DNA of 64,000 nt from JAFAMB01 sp963775805. GTDB lineage: Bacteria > Verrucomicrobiota > Verrucomicrobiia > Chthoniobacterales > JAFAMB01. Location of the stretch: the NCBI GenBank assembly GCA_963775805.1, contig CAVZKG010000001.1, positions 558,001 to 622,000 on the forward strand, given 5' to 3'. The number at the start of each line of letters is the position of its first letter. The stretch's first letter is position 1. This document shows positions 43,346 to 52,023 of this stretch, in pieces. Under the pieces are notes generated by a model. The model saw only the letters and a program-made list of their open reading frames with translations. It made no database searches and was not told the DNA's origin. The translations under genes and the position numbers were made by a program.

Positions 43346-44641
43346 TTATTCCGAGGCCTTGTTTACTTTCGCCGCGACCTTTAGCCGAAGCCCATTCAGT
43401 GCGATGAACCCGGTCGCATCGGACTGGTTATAGGCTTGGGTCGGATCCGCTTCCATGGTCGCTATATCCGGATTGTATAGGCTCACTGGACTCTTGCGTC
43501 CGGCAACGGCGACGTTCCCTTTGTAGAGTTTCACTCGCACCACGCCGGTCACGTTCTTCTGCGATTCAGTTATCAACGATTGAAGGACTTCCCGTTCCGG
43601 TGCAAACCAGAATCCGTTATAGACCAGCTCGGCATACTTCGGACCCAGTGAATCGCGAATCCGCATGACTTCGCGATCCATCGTCAAAGACTCGAGCTGT
43701 CGATGCGCGAAGAACAGAATCGTGCCGCCTGGTGTTTCGTAAACGCCGCGACTTTTCATTCCGACAAACCGGTTTTCGACCATATCGACCCGCCCAATTC
43801 CGTTTCGGCCTCCGAGCAGATTCAGCACTTTCATCACCCACAATGGCGTAAGCCGAACACGTTCTTCTTCTGTATTGACAGTCTCACCTTTGAATCCCAC
43901 TTGCTCGAGCAACGCCCGGATCTCTTTGTGGCCAAGAGCAACGCAGAGTCCGCGCTCGAATTCCAGGTCGAGAAGTTCGGCGACGTCCGGCGCATCTTCC
44001 GGCGAGACGCTTAACTTATACATGTCATGCAGTTCGGGGCCAGTGGCGTCGTACCAGGGGTCCTCAAGCACGCCGCTTTCAAAACTGATGTGCAACAGGT
44101 TACGGTCGCTCGAATACGGCTTTTTAGCGCTCGCCGTTACCGGAATATCATGTTCCCCTGCATAGCGAATCATCTCCGCACGGCCCGGAAATTTTTCCCG
44201 AAACTTTTCGAGGCGCCATGGGGCGATCACCTGGATGTCCGGTGCAAGCGCAGCGGCCGTCAACTCAAACCGAACCTGATCGTTTCCTTTGCCCGTCGCG
44301 CCATGTGCGATGGCCGTCGCTTTCTCTGCAACGGCGATTTCCACCATCCGTTTCGCGATGAGCGGACGCGCGATACTCGTTCCGAGGAAATACTGATTTT
44401 CGTAAAGGGCCGAAGCCTGCAGCATCGGGAAGATAAAGTCCTGGGCAAATTCCTCCTGAAGATTGTCCACATAGCACTTGGACGCTCCGGTCCTCAGCGC
44501 CTTCTCTTCCAGACCATGAAGTTCTTCCTCTTGGCCGATATCGGCACAGAACGCTATCACCTCGGCTTCATACGTCTCCTTGATCCATTTCAAGATGACG
44601 GACGTGTCAAGTCCTCCAGAATAAGCGACGACGATTTTCAT
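43346..44641 (-). CDS. argG: Argininosuccinate synthase
   Basis: ArgG joins citrulline and aspartate using ATP in arginine synthesis. The start at 44641 gives MKIVVAYSGGLDTSVILKWI with the ATP PP-loop AYSGGLDTS at residues 6-14; the longer frame to 44794 only adds repeat sequence. EEFAQDFIFPMLQASALYEN, FLGTSIARPLIAKRMVEIA and HGATGKGNDQVRFE are conserved substrate-binding segments. Length 431 is within the normal range. It stands alone, with low-complexity DNA upstream and the minisatellite directly downstream. Confidence 0.97.
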   Translation of the reverse strand: MKIVVAYSGGLDTSVILKWIKETYEAEVIAFCADIGQEEELHGLEEKALRTGASKCYVDNLQEEFAQDFIFPMLQASALYENQYFLGTSIARPLIAKRMVEIAVAEKATAIAHGATGKGNDQVRFELTAAALAPDIQVIAPWRLEKFREKFPGRAEMIRYAGEHDIPVTASAKKPYSSDRNLLHISFESGVLEDPWYDATGPELHDMYKLSVSPEDAPDVAELLDLEFERGLCVALGHKEIRALLEQVGFKGETVNTEEERVRLTPLWVMKVLNLLGGRNGIGRVDMVENRFVGMKSRGVYETPGGTILFFAHRQLESLTMDREVMRIRDSLGPKYAELVYNGFWFAPEREVLQSLITESQKNVTGVVRVKLYKGNVAVAGRKSPVSLYNPDIATMEADPTQAYNQSDATGFIALNGLRLKVAAKVNKASE

Positions 44642-44681
44642 GCAGGCTGCACCAATACACGGCCGGATCTCCTTCGTCCAG

Positions 44682-44738
44682 CCTTCGGCGGTCGGCGGTC
44701 GGCGGTCCGAGTTCGAGGTTCGAAGTTCAGAGTTCCGG
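44682..44738. repeat. Low-complexity run of GGCGGTC and GAGTTC-type units
   Basis: Three GGCGGTC units are followed by about five imperfect AGTTC(G/A)(G/A)-type units. This resembles the runs at 7461-7494 and 47714-47745. Confidence 0.6.
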
Positions 44739-44770
44739 GTTTGTGCCTCGGTGAACCATTTTTCGGGGAG

Positions 44771-44789
44771 GACAGCCTGAAAGCCAATC
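44771..44789. repeat. 19-bp repeat GACAGCCTGAAAGCCAATC
   Basis: One base different from the two tandem copies at 50805-50845. It is followed by CCCAC as in many copies of this kind of repeat. Confidence 0.6.
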
Positions 44790-44956
44790 CCCACATTTAA
44801 GACGTTCCTGTTATCACGACGGGTTCAACCCGATATCGCTCCAGTCCGGACGGCGAAACCCCAAAAAAATCCGAACCTCTGCGTCCTTCTTGGCTCCGTG
44901 GTGAACTCTTCCCAGGGTAAAGCCCCCTTTTTCACAGCCTAAACTGGTCGTGATCC

Positions 44957-45532
44957 CTATCCCGCCTTTCGCTTCACAGTGATATGCGGTTCTTTCAAAT
45001 AAAGCGGCTCGAGCGAGGGCACAAAACTTTCCCGGCATCCAACCAGATATTCCGCCGCAGGCCGCACAATTGGCAGATCCTCACAGCCTGGGACAGGGCC
45101 GACCGCAAACAGCGACGTCTCCCCCAAGTCGGATCGCAATGCTTGAAACTCATCGATCCGAAGCAATTCGGGTCCGCGCACGACATGCCGATCTTCGACG
45201 CTCGCAAGAAAGACTGTACCAAGGCGCGCATCCCCGACGACATAATAGTTGGCGCCCAGATATCCCAGTACCGATGGGCAACCAAACGCGGCACACCCAA
45301 GTGCCGCCTGTATCCCTATGGCCGTGGCCGATGCGACACGAAGCCCGGTGTACGATCCTGGACCAATCCCCACAACAATTTCGTCAGGGGGACCTTCGGT
45401 TAGAAATATGCCTTGTACCGCTCCGGCCATTTCGCCCGACCGGGCGAAATCGCGACGGATTAAGATCCGGCCATGATCGGCCATCACTACGGTTCCGTGA
45501 CTGGTTGAATTCTCGATCACGAGCGTTTTCAC
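44957..45532 (-). CDS. tsaB: tRNA threonylcarbamoyladenosine synthesis protein TsaB
   Basis: TsaB supports TsaD and TsaE in adding threonylcarbamoyl to A37 of ANN-reading tRNAs. The ASKHA-fold N-terminus is TLVIENSTSHGTVVMAD, and the diagnostic motif EIVVGIGPGSYTGLRVA lies at residues 50-66. The C-terminal half is short and degenerate, as in TsaB. At 191 residues it is slightly shorter than the E. coli protein. It overlaps tsaE by 4 bp and is the last gene of a four-gene operon. Confidence 0.88.
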   Translation of the reverse strand: MKTLVIENSTSHGTVVMADHGRILIRRDFARSGEMAGAVQGIFLTEGPPDEIVVGIGPGSYTGLRVASATAIGIQAALGCAAFGCPSVLGYLGANYYVVGDARLGTVFLASVEDRHVVRGPELLRIDEFQALRSDLGETSLFAVGPVPGCEDLPIVRPAAEYLVGCRESFVPSLEPLYLKEPHITVKRKAG

Positions 45533-45954
45533 CAGGCGATCACTCTTTGATCGGATTCCAGGGCAACAAACCGCACTTCAATCTTGCCAGTCGGCAGTCT
45601 GTCGGAGAATTTTTCACCCCATTCGATGGCACAAATCCCGCCCGCTCCCAAGTATTCATCCAATCCGATCTCATCAAGTTCCTGAGCTTGCTGAAGCCGG
45701 TAGAAGTCCATGTGAAAAAGCGGCAACCGTCCTCCGCGATACTCGTGCACAATCGTAAACGTCGGGCTGGTAACCTCGCCCTGATAGCCAAGCCCGATTG
45801 CAATTCCTTTAACAAATTCTGTTTTTCCGGAGCCTAAGTCCCCAATCAGGCTCAACACTGTTCCAGCGGGTAAATCTTTGGCAAAACTCGACGCCATTGA
45901 CCGTGTCTGTTGCGGGTCATTCGAATAATGACGCATCCCCGAATGTTTGTTCAT
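45529..45954 (-). CDS. tsaE: tRNA threonylcarbamoyladenosine synthesis ATPase TsaE
   Basis: TsaE is the small P-loop ATPase of the t6A complex. Walker A is GDLGSGKTEFVKGI, followed by the family motifs VTSPTFTIVHEYRGG and LFHMDFYRL, and CAIEWGEKF near the C-terminus. The start at 45954 overlaps the thiL stop as ATGA; the longer frame to 46056 only runs antisense into thiL. Length 141 is normal. It overlaps tsaB by 4 bp. Confidence 0.93.
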   Translation of the reverse strand: MNKHSGMRHYSNDPQQTRSMASSFAKDLPAGTVLSLIGDLGSGKTEFVKGIAIGLGYQGEVTSPTFTIVHEYRGGRLPLFHMDFYRLQQAQELDEIGLDEYLGAGGICAIEWGEKFSDRLPTGKIEVRFVALESDQRVIAW

Positions 45955-46832
45955 CGCCCGAAATGATCGTACCCCTTCCCGCTGAATTCGTTTCGCCCCT
46001 TCTCCACCAACCGGCCGATCGCCGTAAGTTGCAGCTTCGGAAATTTTGCACGCCATTCGGTCTTCAATCGGGTTCGAACGGACAGGGGCACTGCAAACAG
46101 AAGCTCATAATCTTCGCCGTCGCGCAGCCCGTTTTCAACGCTCACTCCGTGGTGCAACGGCAGACTCGCAGAGTCGACTTCGAACCCGAGCCCGCTCGCA
46201 GCCGCCAAACGCGGCAAATCGCTTGCCAAGCCATCGCTCAAATCCATCATTGCGTGAACCGGAAATTGACCCACAAGCCATTGGGCTTCCGCCAAACGTG
46301 GCCGGAACCGCAAATGCCTGCCATTGATCGATCCGCCAAGCTTCCCTGTGACGTATAACCAATCTCCCTCACGGCCTCCGGAGCGTTCGGCAAATTTGCC
46401 CCGGGCAACAAAACCGGTCAGTGCCACCGATAGAAAGAGTGGACCTGGCGATTTCGCAGTCTCGCCCCCGACAAGATTGACTCCGTATGTTTTGGCAGCC
46501 GATTCGATCCCGGAATAAACTCGCTTCAACCAGGCAAAATCGGCGTCCGGTCTAACAGCGAGCGTCACCAACGCGTCAAGAGGCGTCCCGCCCATCGCCG
46601 CAATATCGCTAATCGGCCGGCACATGGCCTTCCAGCCAATCAGTCTCGGATTGGCATCGCTCAGAAAATGAATCCCTTCGATCACGCAGTCGGTCTTGAG
46701 CAACTGAAGCTTTCCGGCGGTTTCCACCACCGCGCAATCGTCTCCGGGACGCAGAACGACCCGGCTATCCAATCGAAGCGACCGTGTCAGCCGGGTCACA
46801 ATCTCATCCTCGCCGAGTTCGTTTAGTTTCAT
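45951..46832 (-). CDS. thiL: Thiamine-monophosphate kinase
   Basis: ThiL phosphorylates thiamine monophosphate to the active diphosphate using ATP. The family motifs are visible: VVLRPGDDCAVVE for Mg and ATP, KTDCVIEGIHFL, MCRPISDIAAMGGTPLDALV, VGGETAKSPG and MDLSDGLASDLPRL. Length 293 is slightly short of the E. coli protein but complete. It overlaps the CPBP gene upstream and tsaE downstream by 4 bp each, so all four genes are probably translated as one chain of coupled cistrons. Confidence 0.95.
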   Translation of the reverse strand: MKLNELGEDEIVTRLTRSLRLDSRVVLRPGDDCAVVETAGKLQLLKTDCVIEGIHFLSDANPRLIGWKAMCRPISDIAAMGGTPLDALVTLAVRPDADFAWLKRVYSGIESAAKTYGVNLVGGETAKSPGPLFLSVALTGFVARGKFAERSGGREGDWLYVTGKLGGSINGRHLRFRPRLAEAQWLVGQFPVHAMMDLSDGLASDLPRLAAASGLGFEVDSASLPLHHGVSVENGLRDGEDYELLFAVPLSVRTRLKTEWRAKFPKLQLTAIGRLVEKGRNEFSGKGYDHFGR

Positions 46833-47632
46833 TTTCCAACGAAGAAGACGCCAACAAGAGTGATCGCATTGAACAGCGAGTGCATTGCCATTGGAACCAG
46901 GAGCGAGCCAGTCAGCTCGTAGGCAAATGTCAAGACACAGGCCAACAAAAAGAGCGGTAACAGCGACGGCAGATGAAGATGAACCACCGCGAACGCTGCG
47001 CCTGTAAAAACAAGAGCAGGCAATGATCCTGCAAAGCGTTTCGTGACCCCATACAGGAAACCGCGAAATACAAACTCTTCCGCAAGCGGGGCGATGACGA
47101 CCGCCAGCACAATAATTGGAATCTTTTTGGTTGGGTCAGAGATCCCTTCAAACAATTGGACGATCGGTTGCGAATCACTTTCCGAATTGAGATGTAACAG
47201 ACTTGAAACGACCGCACTGCTGGCAAAAATCAATGGGAGCGCAACGATCAATAAACCGGCTCCCCACAGAAAAACCTTTATGAAAGTCAGACGATCCAAC
47301 CCAAACAGTTCCGAGGGACGCATGCGGCGCAACAGAAACGAAAAAAGGATCGTACCCACAATGAACATCCAGAACCCTAACTGCACGAAAACAAGCAGGC
47401 TTGTATTGATTGTTCGCGGAATCGCCTCGTCGCTTGAGTGAAAGTTCTGAACACTCTGAACTGCAAAAATCGTTAAGCAGCCGAGGGCAAGGTAGCCATC
47501 GACACGGCCGAAGCCTTCTGCCGTCACTTTGCCGCCCTCCTGTCCGTAGACCCGTCTGAATATCCGAAAATAGATTGCGCCGCTGAGTCCCACCAGAAAC
47601 GAGAGAAACAAAAGGATAGTAAAATGCATCAC
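46829..47632 (-). CDS. CPBP-family intramembrane metalloprotease
   Basis: This 267-residue membrane protein has about seven hydrophobic segments. The CPBP (Abi) motifs are EEFVFRGFLYGV (EExxxR), GAAFAVVHLHLP (FxxxH) and HSLFNAI (HxxxN), which together form a metal site in the membrane. Members act in protein prenyl processing, bacteriocin immunity or unknown roles. It is the first gene of the operon with thiL, tsaE and tsaB, an unexplained combination. Confidence 0.88.
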   Translation of the reverse strand: MMHFTILLFLSFLVGLSGAIYFRIFRRVYGQEGGKVTAEGFGRVDGYLALGCLTIFAVQSVQNFHSSDEAIPRTINTSLLVFVQLGFWMFIVGTILFSFLLRRMRPSELFGLDRLTFIKVFLWGAGLLIVALPLIFASSAVVSSLLHLNSESDSQPIVQLFEGISDPTKKIPIIVLAVVIAPLAEEFVFRGFLYGVTKRFAGSLPALVFTGAAFAVVHLHLPSLLPLFLLACVLTFAYELTGSLLVPMAMHSLFNAITLVGVFFVGK

Positions 47633-47860
47633 GCGTAAAGGTGTAACCTACACGTCCAAAGGAAACGTTCAAAGGCCGCAATCGACCCGGTACGATCACC
47701 CCGGCAATACAGCCAGAAGCTGTCAGTGTCAGTTGTCGGTTGTCAGTGGGCGCAAAGAAGTTTGCTCCGCGCAGTTTGCTTCTGTCATTCTCGATGAAGC
47801 AACCCACATCAAAAACCCGGATATTCAGAACGTCCAAGCCGCGATCGCGCACGACCCTGA

Positions 47861-48260
47861 ACCCGCAAAGCGCTCAGGCATCCTGAGCGCCAAAGGCGCG
47901 AACCCAATCCAGCCTATTTGCAGTGACGCGCAGCGGAGCCCCAGGACCTAGTTTCCTTGTACGGGAGCGCTGTAAGCGCGACCGGAATGCAGCATACCAG
48001 TCATTTGAACAAAACCGCTCAATATTTTGCCCAATCGGCCGATCAGTTGATTAACAGCAGCAAATCGCACGAACCAGGCCTCGCAAAGCATTCCCGGCAT
48101 CCGTGAGCGCCAGGAGCGCGGAACGATTTCAGCCAGGGTGACACAAAGCGGAGTCCCAGGACCCGGTTATTCTTTGTGCGGGAGAACTGCAAGCGCGACG
48201 GATGCAGCGCACAATTCATTTGACCAAAACCGATCAATATTCCGTCCAACCACACAATCG
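47861..48260. repeat. Degenerate direct duplication, two units 218 bp apart
   Basis: Unit 1 (about 47861-48044) and unit 2 (about 48079-48260) share, in order, CGCAAAGC, GGCATCC.TGAGCGCCA, GCGGAG(C/T)CCCAGGACC, GGGAG..CTG.AAGCGCGAC, GAATGCAGC or GATGCAGC, TCATTTGA(A/C)(C)AAAACCG and TCAATATT. The order and spacing leave no doubt of common origin, although each unit has drifted. Confidence 0.75.
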
Positions 48261-48464
48261 ACACTCGTTTACAACCTCGCGCGACAAGAACTAGCGGGCA
48301 TAGCCTTGCGCACACTAGAACTTTAGCGCATCCCAGCCCTGTCTGAAGCGCGTAGCTGGTCGTCTATTAACCTCGGTAGTAGTTCTCCTCGCCCGCTATA
48401 CATAAGTTATTATTGTCTGTAAACCGCCTAGCCTAACTCAGGCCATTCTTCTCGTCGCACCGGG

Positions 48465-48556
48465 ATCCTATCAACAGTCCCGCTAGGACGCGTCTATTTT
48501 TATGATGATTCCAGGCACCTCGCGCCTGGCTATTATCAGCATGTCCCTACGGGACA
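48465..48556. repeat. Cluster of REP-like stem-loops
   Basis: GTCCCGCTAGGAC near 48476, CCAGGC (48511-48516) with GCCTGG (48524-48529), and TGTCCC (48542-48547) with GGGACA (48551-48556) around TAC. This order of a CCAGGC..GCCTGG hairpin and a GTCCCTACGGGAC hairpin is the form seen in scattered intergenic elements of soil bacteria. No RAYT transposase gene is present in the window. Confidence 0.55.
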
Positions 48557-48899
48557 AAACACATTGCCCCGAAACGCTTTGCTTCGATCAGCACACGTGG
48601 GCAGAGAGAGGATGTCCAATCTTAGAGCCGAATCTTACGATTGGGATTTGGCGTTCCGATTCCGGAACATAGCATCGCGCTCTTTGATCCGGTTCATTCC
48701 CCGGTCACTCAGGTCGTTTTCACTCGAGGAATCTCGCCCGGCGCTGCTCGCAAAATCTAACGAGAGTACCGCGGCACCGAAAATGCTGAATGCTATAAAT
48801 GATGCACCCGGCTTCGACGCCTTGATCGGCCAGCAGCCTCAGCATCTAGAACTAAGTTACTAACCTTATTAATACATTGTCTAACATAGCAATAGCACA

Positions 48900-50645
48900 T
48901 TGTCATTTATGAATGCATTTCTTTGGACCTGGCCTCGCCAGCTCCTCCCTTTCTTGTTTCCGCCGGGACGACTGTCGCAGCGGTCTCCGACTCGCGTTTT
49001 ATCCGTCGTACTTTCCTCTGCCCTTCTCGGCAGTATTTTAACCGGCACCGGGCACGCTCAAACCCGCTATAAAATCATCCACTTACCAACGCCGGAAGGA
49101 TACAATAGTACAGCCTTGGGACTGAACGATTCAGGCAATGTCGTGGGCTACACCTACCAGGAGGATAGCTCCAACGCATTTTTGTATCACTATTCAGATG
49201 GGACGACACAAGACATTGGTTCGCTCGGTGGTGAGGCTACTGCTGCTACCGCGATTAACGGGTCGAATCAAGTCGTCGGATATAGCACAGATGCCAATGG
49301 CAACATCCTCGCGTTCTTATACACAGTGGGTCAGGGAAGCATATCGCTTGGAGCGCTTCCTAATGGTAGTCACAGCGAAGCGTTTGCCATCAACGGGTCC
49401 GGTCAAGCGGTGGGAGACAGCCAGACAGACGGTGACGCGCATCGCCCCGTCCTCTTCACTAACAAAGGGGTGGAAGATCTGGGCATCTCCACGAAAGACT
49501 CTGACACGCTGAAGACTGCGTATGGAGTTAACGCCAGCGGCCAGATCGCGGGACGATACGATACAGAAGACGGTTCAACCCATGCCTTTCTGTTTTCTGC
49601 CAATCGCTTGACCGATTTAGGGACTTTAGGTGGTCGAGATAGCGAGGCACTGGGAATCAACCAGACTGGAGCAATCGCAGGCGACAGCGAAACGGGGAAT
49701 GGCACCACTCACGCCTTTGTTTTCAAAGGGAACTCCATGCAAGATCTTGGGGTGCTTAGCAGTTTTGCGAAGAGCAGTTATGCGCGGTCGATAAACGACA
49801 AGGGACAGGTCGTTGGAGAAAGTGATAGCGACACTCAGAAGCGCGCTTTTGTTTTTTCCGACCGCCAAATGTTCGATCTCACACGGGCAGCCGTTAATAT
49901 GCGGGACGCCGGGTTTGCCGCATTGGACGTTGCGGATGGAATTAACAATCAGGGATGGATTATCGGCTTCGGAACGACCATCGATGGACATCTGGCAGGA
50001 TTTCTTGCGATTCCTGTTGGAGTCACTGCAGATCCTCCGGGTGGTCCTGACGCACCTGTATTCGATTCCGGCGATATTGGTGGATTTGTTTGGGCCGGCG
50101 GAGGCTGGTTTTGCCCTCCGACTCTGTGGCCTCCACCGTGGCATCATTTTCATCGTTGGCCCACACCTCCGCGACGATTTCCAACTCCCCCGCGCACACC
50201 TCGCCCTCCCCGAGGTTTTCCTCCACCCCGGCCGACACCTAATCCGCCAATCCCGCCCTTCCCGCCCCCACGACCAACGCCGACACCTGTAACTGCCGTT
50301 CCACCACCGCGACCAACGCCGACGCCGACTCCCATCCCGATTCTCCCACGGGTGCGGCCAACGCCAAATCTGAATCCAAACCCGACACCGAATCTTCAGG
50401 TGCGCAATAGAGAGACTTCTCCCTCCACACGTCACTTGCACCACCCGCAAGAAGGAGAAAAACGAATCGCTCATCATGAGCCAAGGCCGGCTGTCGAACA
50501 CAGACGGGTGACACGGAACGAGCCAAAGCCATCGCCAAGACCCCATCCCAAGGGGGAACACCGCAGTGCCAGCACCGGATTCCACGCCGATGATCTCCCG
50601 GCGATAGTTTGCAAAGACGCGCATTCCGGCCGTCAGATGACCTGA
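48900..50645 (+). CDS. Secreted HAF-repeat protein with proline-rich tail
   Basis: The 581-residue protein has a long signal peptide ending near residue 53 (SALLGSILTGTGHA-QT). Residues 60-370 hold about seven HAF-type repeats, each with a pattern like A.GIN..G.IVGDS.....HAF.(F/Y).....DLG.LGG; one is LTDLGTLGGRDSEALGINQ followed by TGAIAGDS. Residues 415-490 are proline-rich with PRPTPTP units, and the rest is basic and Pro/His-rich. HAF repeats probably form a beta-propeller on the cell surface; the tail may bind the cell wall or stay extended. An in-frame ATG at 48909 is an alternative start. A hairpin follows at 50680-50720. Confidence 0.8.
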   Translation: MSFMNAFLWTWPRQLLPFLFPPGRLSQRSPTRVLSVVLSSALLGSILTGTGHAQTRYKIIHLPTPEGYNSTALGLNDSGNVVGYTYQEDSSNAFLYHYSDGTTQDIGSLGGEATAATAINGSNQVVGYSTDANGNILAFLYTVGQGSISLGALPNGSHSEAFAINGSGQAVGDSQTDGDAHRPVLFTNKGVEDLGISTKDSDTLKTAYGVNASGQIAGRYDTEDGSTHAFLFSANRLTDLGTLGGRDSEALGINQTGAIAGDSETGNGTTHAFVFKGNSMQDLGVLSSFAKSSYARSINDKGQVVGESDSDTQKRAFVFSDRQMFDLTRAAVNMRDAGFAALDVADGINNQGWIIGFGTTIDGHLAGFLAIPVGVTADPPGGPDAPVFDSGDIGGFVWAGGGWFCPPTLWPPPWHHFHRWPTPPRRFPTPPRTPRPPRGFPPPRPTPNPPIPPFPPPRPTPTPVTAVPPPRPTPTPTPIPILPRVRPTPNLNPNPTPNLQVRNRETSPSTRHLHHPQEGEKRIAHHEPRPAVEHRRVTRNEPKPSPRPHPKGEHRSASTGFHADDLPAIVCKDAHSGRQMT

Positions 50646-50679
50646 TTCGGGGAAACGAACTCAGTAACTCAAACGAGTC

Positions 50680-50730
50680 CCGCGCGGCTGATAGTCCATC
50701 AATGGAGTAAAGCCGCGCGGATTTATTTGT
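50680..50730 (+). terminator. Long inverted repeat after the HAF-repeat gene, probable terminator
   Basis: CCGCGCGGC (50680-50688) pairs with GCCGCGCGG (50712-50720); inside, TCCAT pairs with ATGGA. ATTTATTTGT follows the stem. The gene upstream ends 35 bp before it. The T-rich tail is not a perfect T run, so termination strength is uncertain. Confidence 0.55.
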
Positions 50731-50804
50731 ACGCCTATGGATTGCGCGCCGAGGTAGGTCCGGAAGACATTGGAAGCCTCCATCTGTTTGCGGCGCGCAA
50801 ATTC

Positions 50805-50845
50805 GACAGGCTGAAAGCCAATCGAAGACAGGCTGAAAGCCAATC
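50805..50845. repeat. Two copies of the 19-bp repeat GACAGGCTGAAAGCCAATC
   Basis: Copies at 50805-50823 and 50827-50845 are identical and 3 bp apart; a third copy with one change is at 44771-44789. Confidence 0.75.
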
Positions 50846-50853
50846 CTACGTTT

Positions 50854-52023
50854 TTAAATCGGATCCGTCAGAACCTGCGTTGCGCTTCTCTGCAATCCTC
50901 GAATCGCTTCCACAGCCCTCTCCACTTCCTCGCTTGTTCGCAACGCCGTGTACTTAACCGTGGCCCTATGATTTTCTCCACCCACCAGCTTGGGCACTCG
51001 TCCCGCCGCGCGTTCCGTCGGTTTCGGGTTTGGGAACCCGGTGCCGGGTTCCAGGCCGGTCACATAACCGGATTCCGCCGGTCCCTCGTTCTTCCAAAGG
51101 GTCAGATACGGGAGTTGGCGTACGTCGAAAGAAACGACGACCGCTTTTGAACCGTCGGGAGACCTCAGCAGCGCCTCGGTCTTGCTCGCTTCGTCCGCGT
51201 ACAATTCCATAAAATAGACCTGCTCCGTGTAATCCGCGCCGTGCGGACCGGTGTATTGATTCCAACCGATCATCCCCCCTTCCGCGGCGCGCGCATTCCG
51301 TGGCCATACTTTCTTCACAGGCGCAATAAACTGCGCCCCTGCCCCCAGTAACGGCGGACCGAAATTAGTGTGATAGAGCGATTCCATTTCCTGCGGCTGA
51401 TCAGACAGATTTGTGACGGTATCATCGAGGCAAAGGGTAGCAGATCCGAGTTCAGTCGATATTTCTGAAGTCAATCGCAGCTGCGGGCCAAACATCAACG
51501 TTTCGTCAACCATTCCCCGAAGCACGATCCGAGGACGCGGTTGGATCTCGAGACGGACCTCGACGTAACTGGCCGGAATATAATTGATCCTCCCATGCAG
51601 GGTGTAAATCCGGCCGGAATCTTCGCCGGGCGGACCAAAAGATTCCAGGCCACAACGGGAGAGCATTTCGCCAAACCCGTTCAGCCACCCCAGGCCGCCG
51701 CGTTCCGACAGATTGACAAATTTCGGATGCACGATCTCTTTGACGGGCGAATCCCAGCCGAGTCGGACGTCTCCGGCCTTGGCGACCCGGACTTGAAAAC
51801 CACGCGTTGGAACCACGGTGAACGTCAGAAGTCCGTTATCCACTTCGATCACCTCAACGCCTTCCTGCCTTCCGCCGGCGAGAAGGCGTTTTGTGACGCT
51901 CCAATTTGTATTCGCCCATTCGCCGCCAATATCATGCGGACGGAGTTCCCATTCCTTGATAGAGAGATTATGAGCCGCGTCGGTAAGCACGGTTACGTGT
52001 GAGATGTTCTCGGAGGTCGTCAT
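50854..52023 (-). CDS. Aldose 1-epimerase-like protein (DUF4432)
   Basis: This 389-residue cytoplasmic protein has the galactose-mutarotase-like beta-sandwich of DUF4432: FTVVPTRGFQVRVAKAGDVR then LGWDSP, GLGWLNGFGEMLSRCGLESF, YTLHGRINYIPASYVEV, and SLYHTNFGPPLLGAGAQF. The conserved His residues in LHGRINY and YHTNFG and the Glu in TGLEPGTGFPNPKP are likely active-site residues. Members interconvert sugar anomers or keto-sugar epimers and often sit with sugar-acid catabolic genes. It is divergent from the LacI gene across a 327-bp gap, so it is probably controlled by it. Confidence 0.88.
   Translation of the reverse strand: MTTSENISHVTVLTDAAHNLSIKEWELRPHDIGGEWANTNWSVTKRLLAGGRQEGVEVIEVDNGLLTFTVVPTRGFQVRVAKAGDVRLGWDSPVKEIVHPKFVNLSERGGLGWLNGFGEMLSRCGLESFGPPGEDSGRIYTLHGRINYIPASYVEVRLEIQPRPRIVLRGMVDETLMFGPQLRLTSEISTELGSATLCLDDTVTNLSDQPQEMESLYHTNFGPPLLGAGAQFIAPVKKVWPRNARAAEGGMIGWNQYTGPHGADYTEQVYFMELYADEASKTEALLRSPDGSKAVVVSFDVRQLPYLTLWKNEGPAESGYVTGLEPGTGFPNPKPTERAAGRVPKLVGGENHRATVKYTALRTSEEVERAVEAIRGLQRSATQVLTDPI

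Larger units (their letters stand above)
44642..44956. other. Intergenic stretch with several short repeat types
   Basis: It contains a run of GGCGGTC and GAGTTC-like units (44682-44738), one copy of the GACAG(C/G)CTGAAAGCCAATC repeat at 44771-44789, and a weak CACAGAG-type repeat near 44876-44915. No gene is visible. The argG promoter must lie here. Confidence 0.5.
47633..48899. other. 1.27-kb repeat-rich intergenic region
   Basis: No gene is supported. From left to right it holds a GTCAGT-type low-complexity run (47714-47745), a degenerate 218-bp-period direct repeat (47861-48260), a group of stem-loops (48465-48556), and an unremarkable 340-bp stretch before the HAF-repeat gene, where its promoter should be. 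A 99-codon ORF at 48564-48863 has no protein-like features. Confidence 0.5.

Noticed and set aside
43026..43433. Reading frames of Met-Arg-Pro, Gly-Arg-Met or Ala-Pro-Cys repeats across the minisatellite
   Set aside because: They exist only because a 9-bp repeat keeps all frames open; no start context or homologous protein is expected.
48564..48863. 99-codon ORF before the HAF-repeat gene
   Set aside because: Starts inside the REP-like hairpin cluster and has no protein-like pattern; probably chance.
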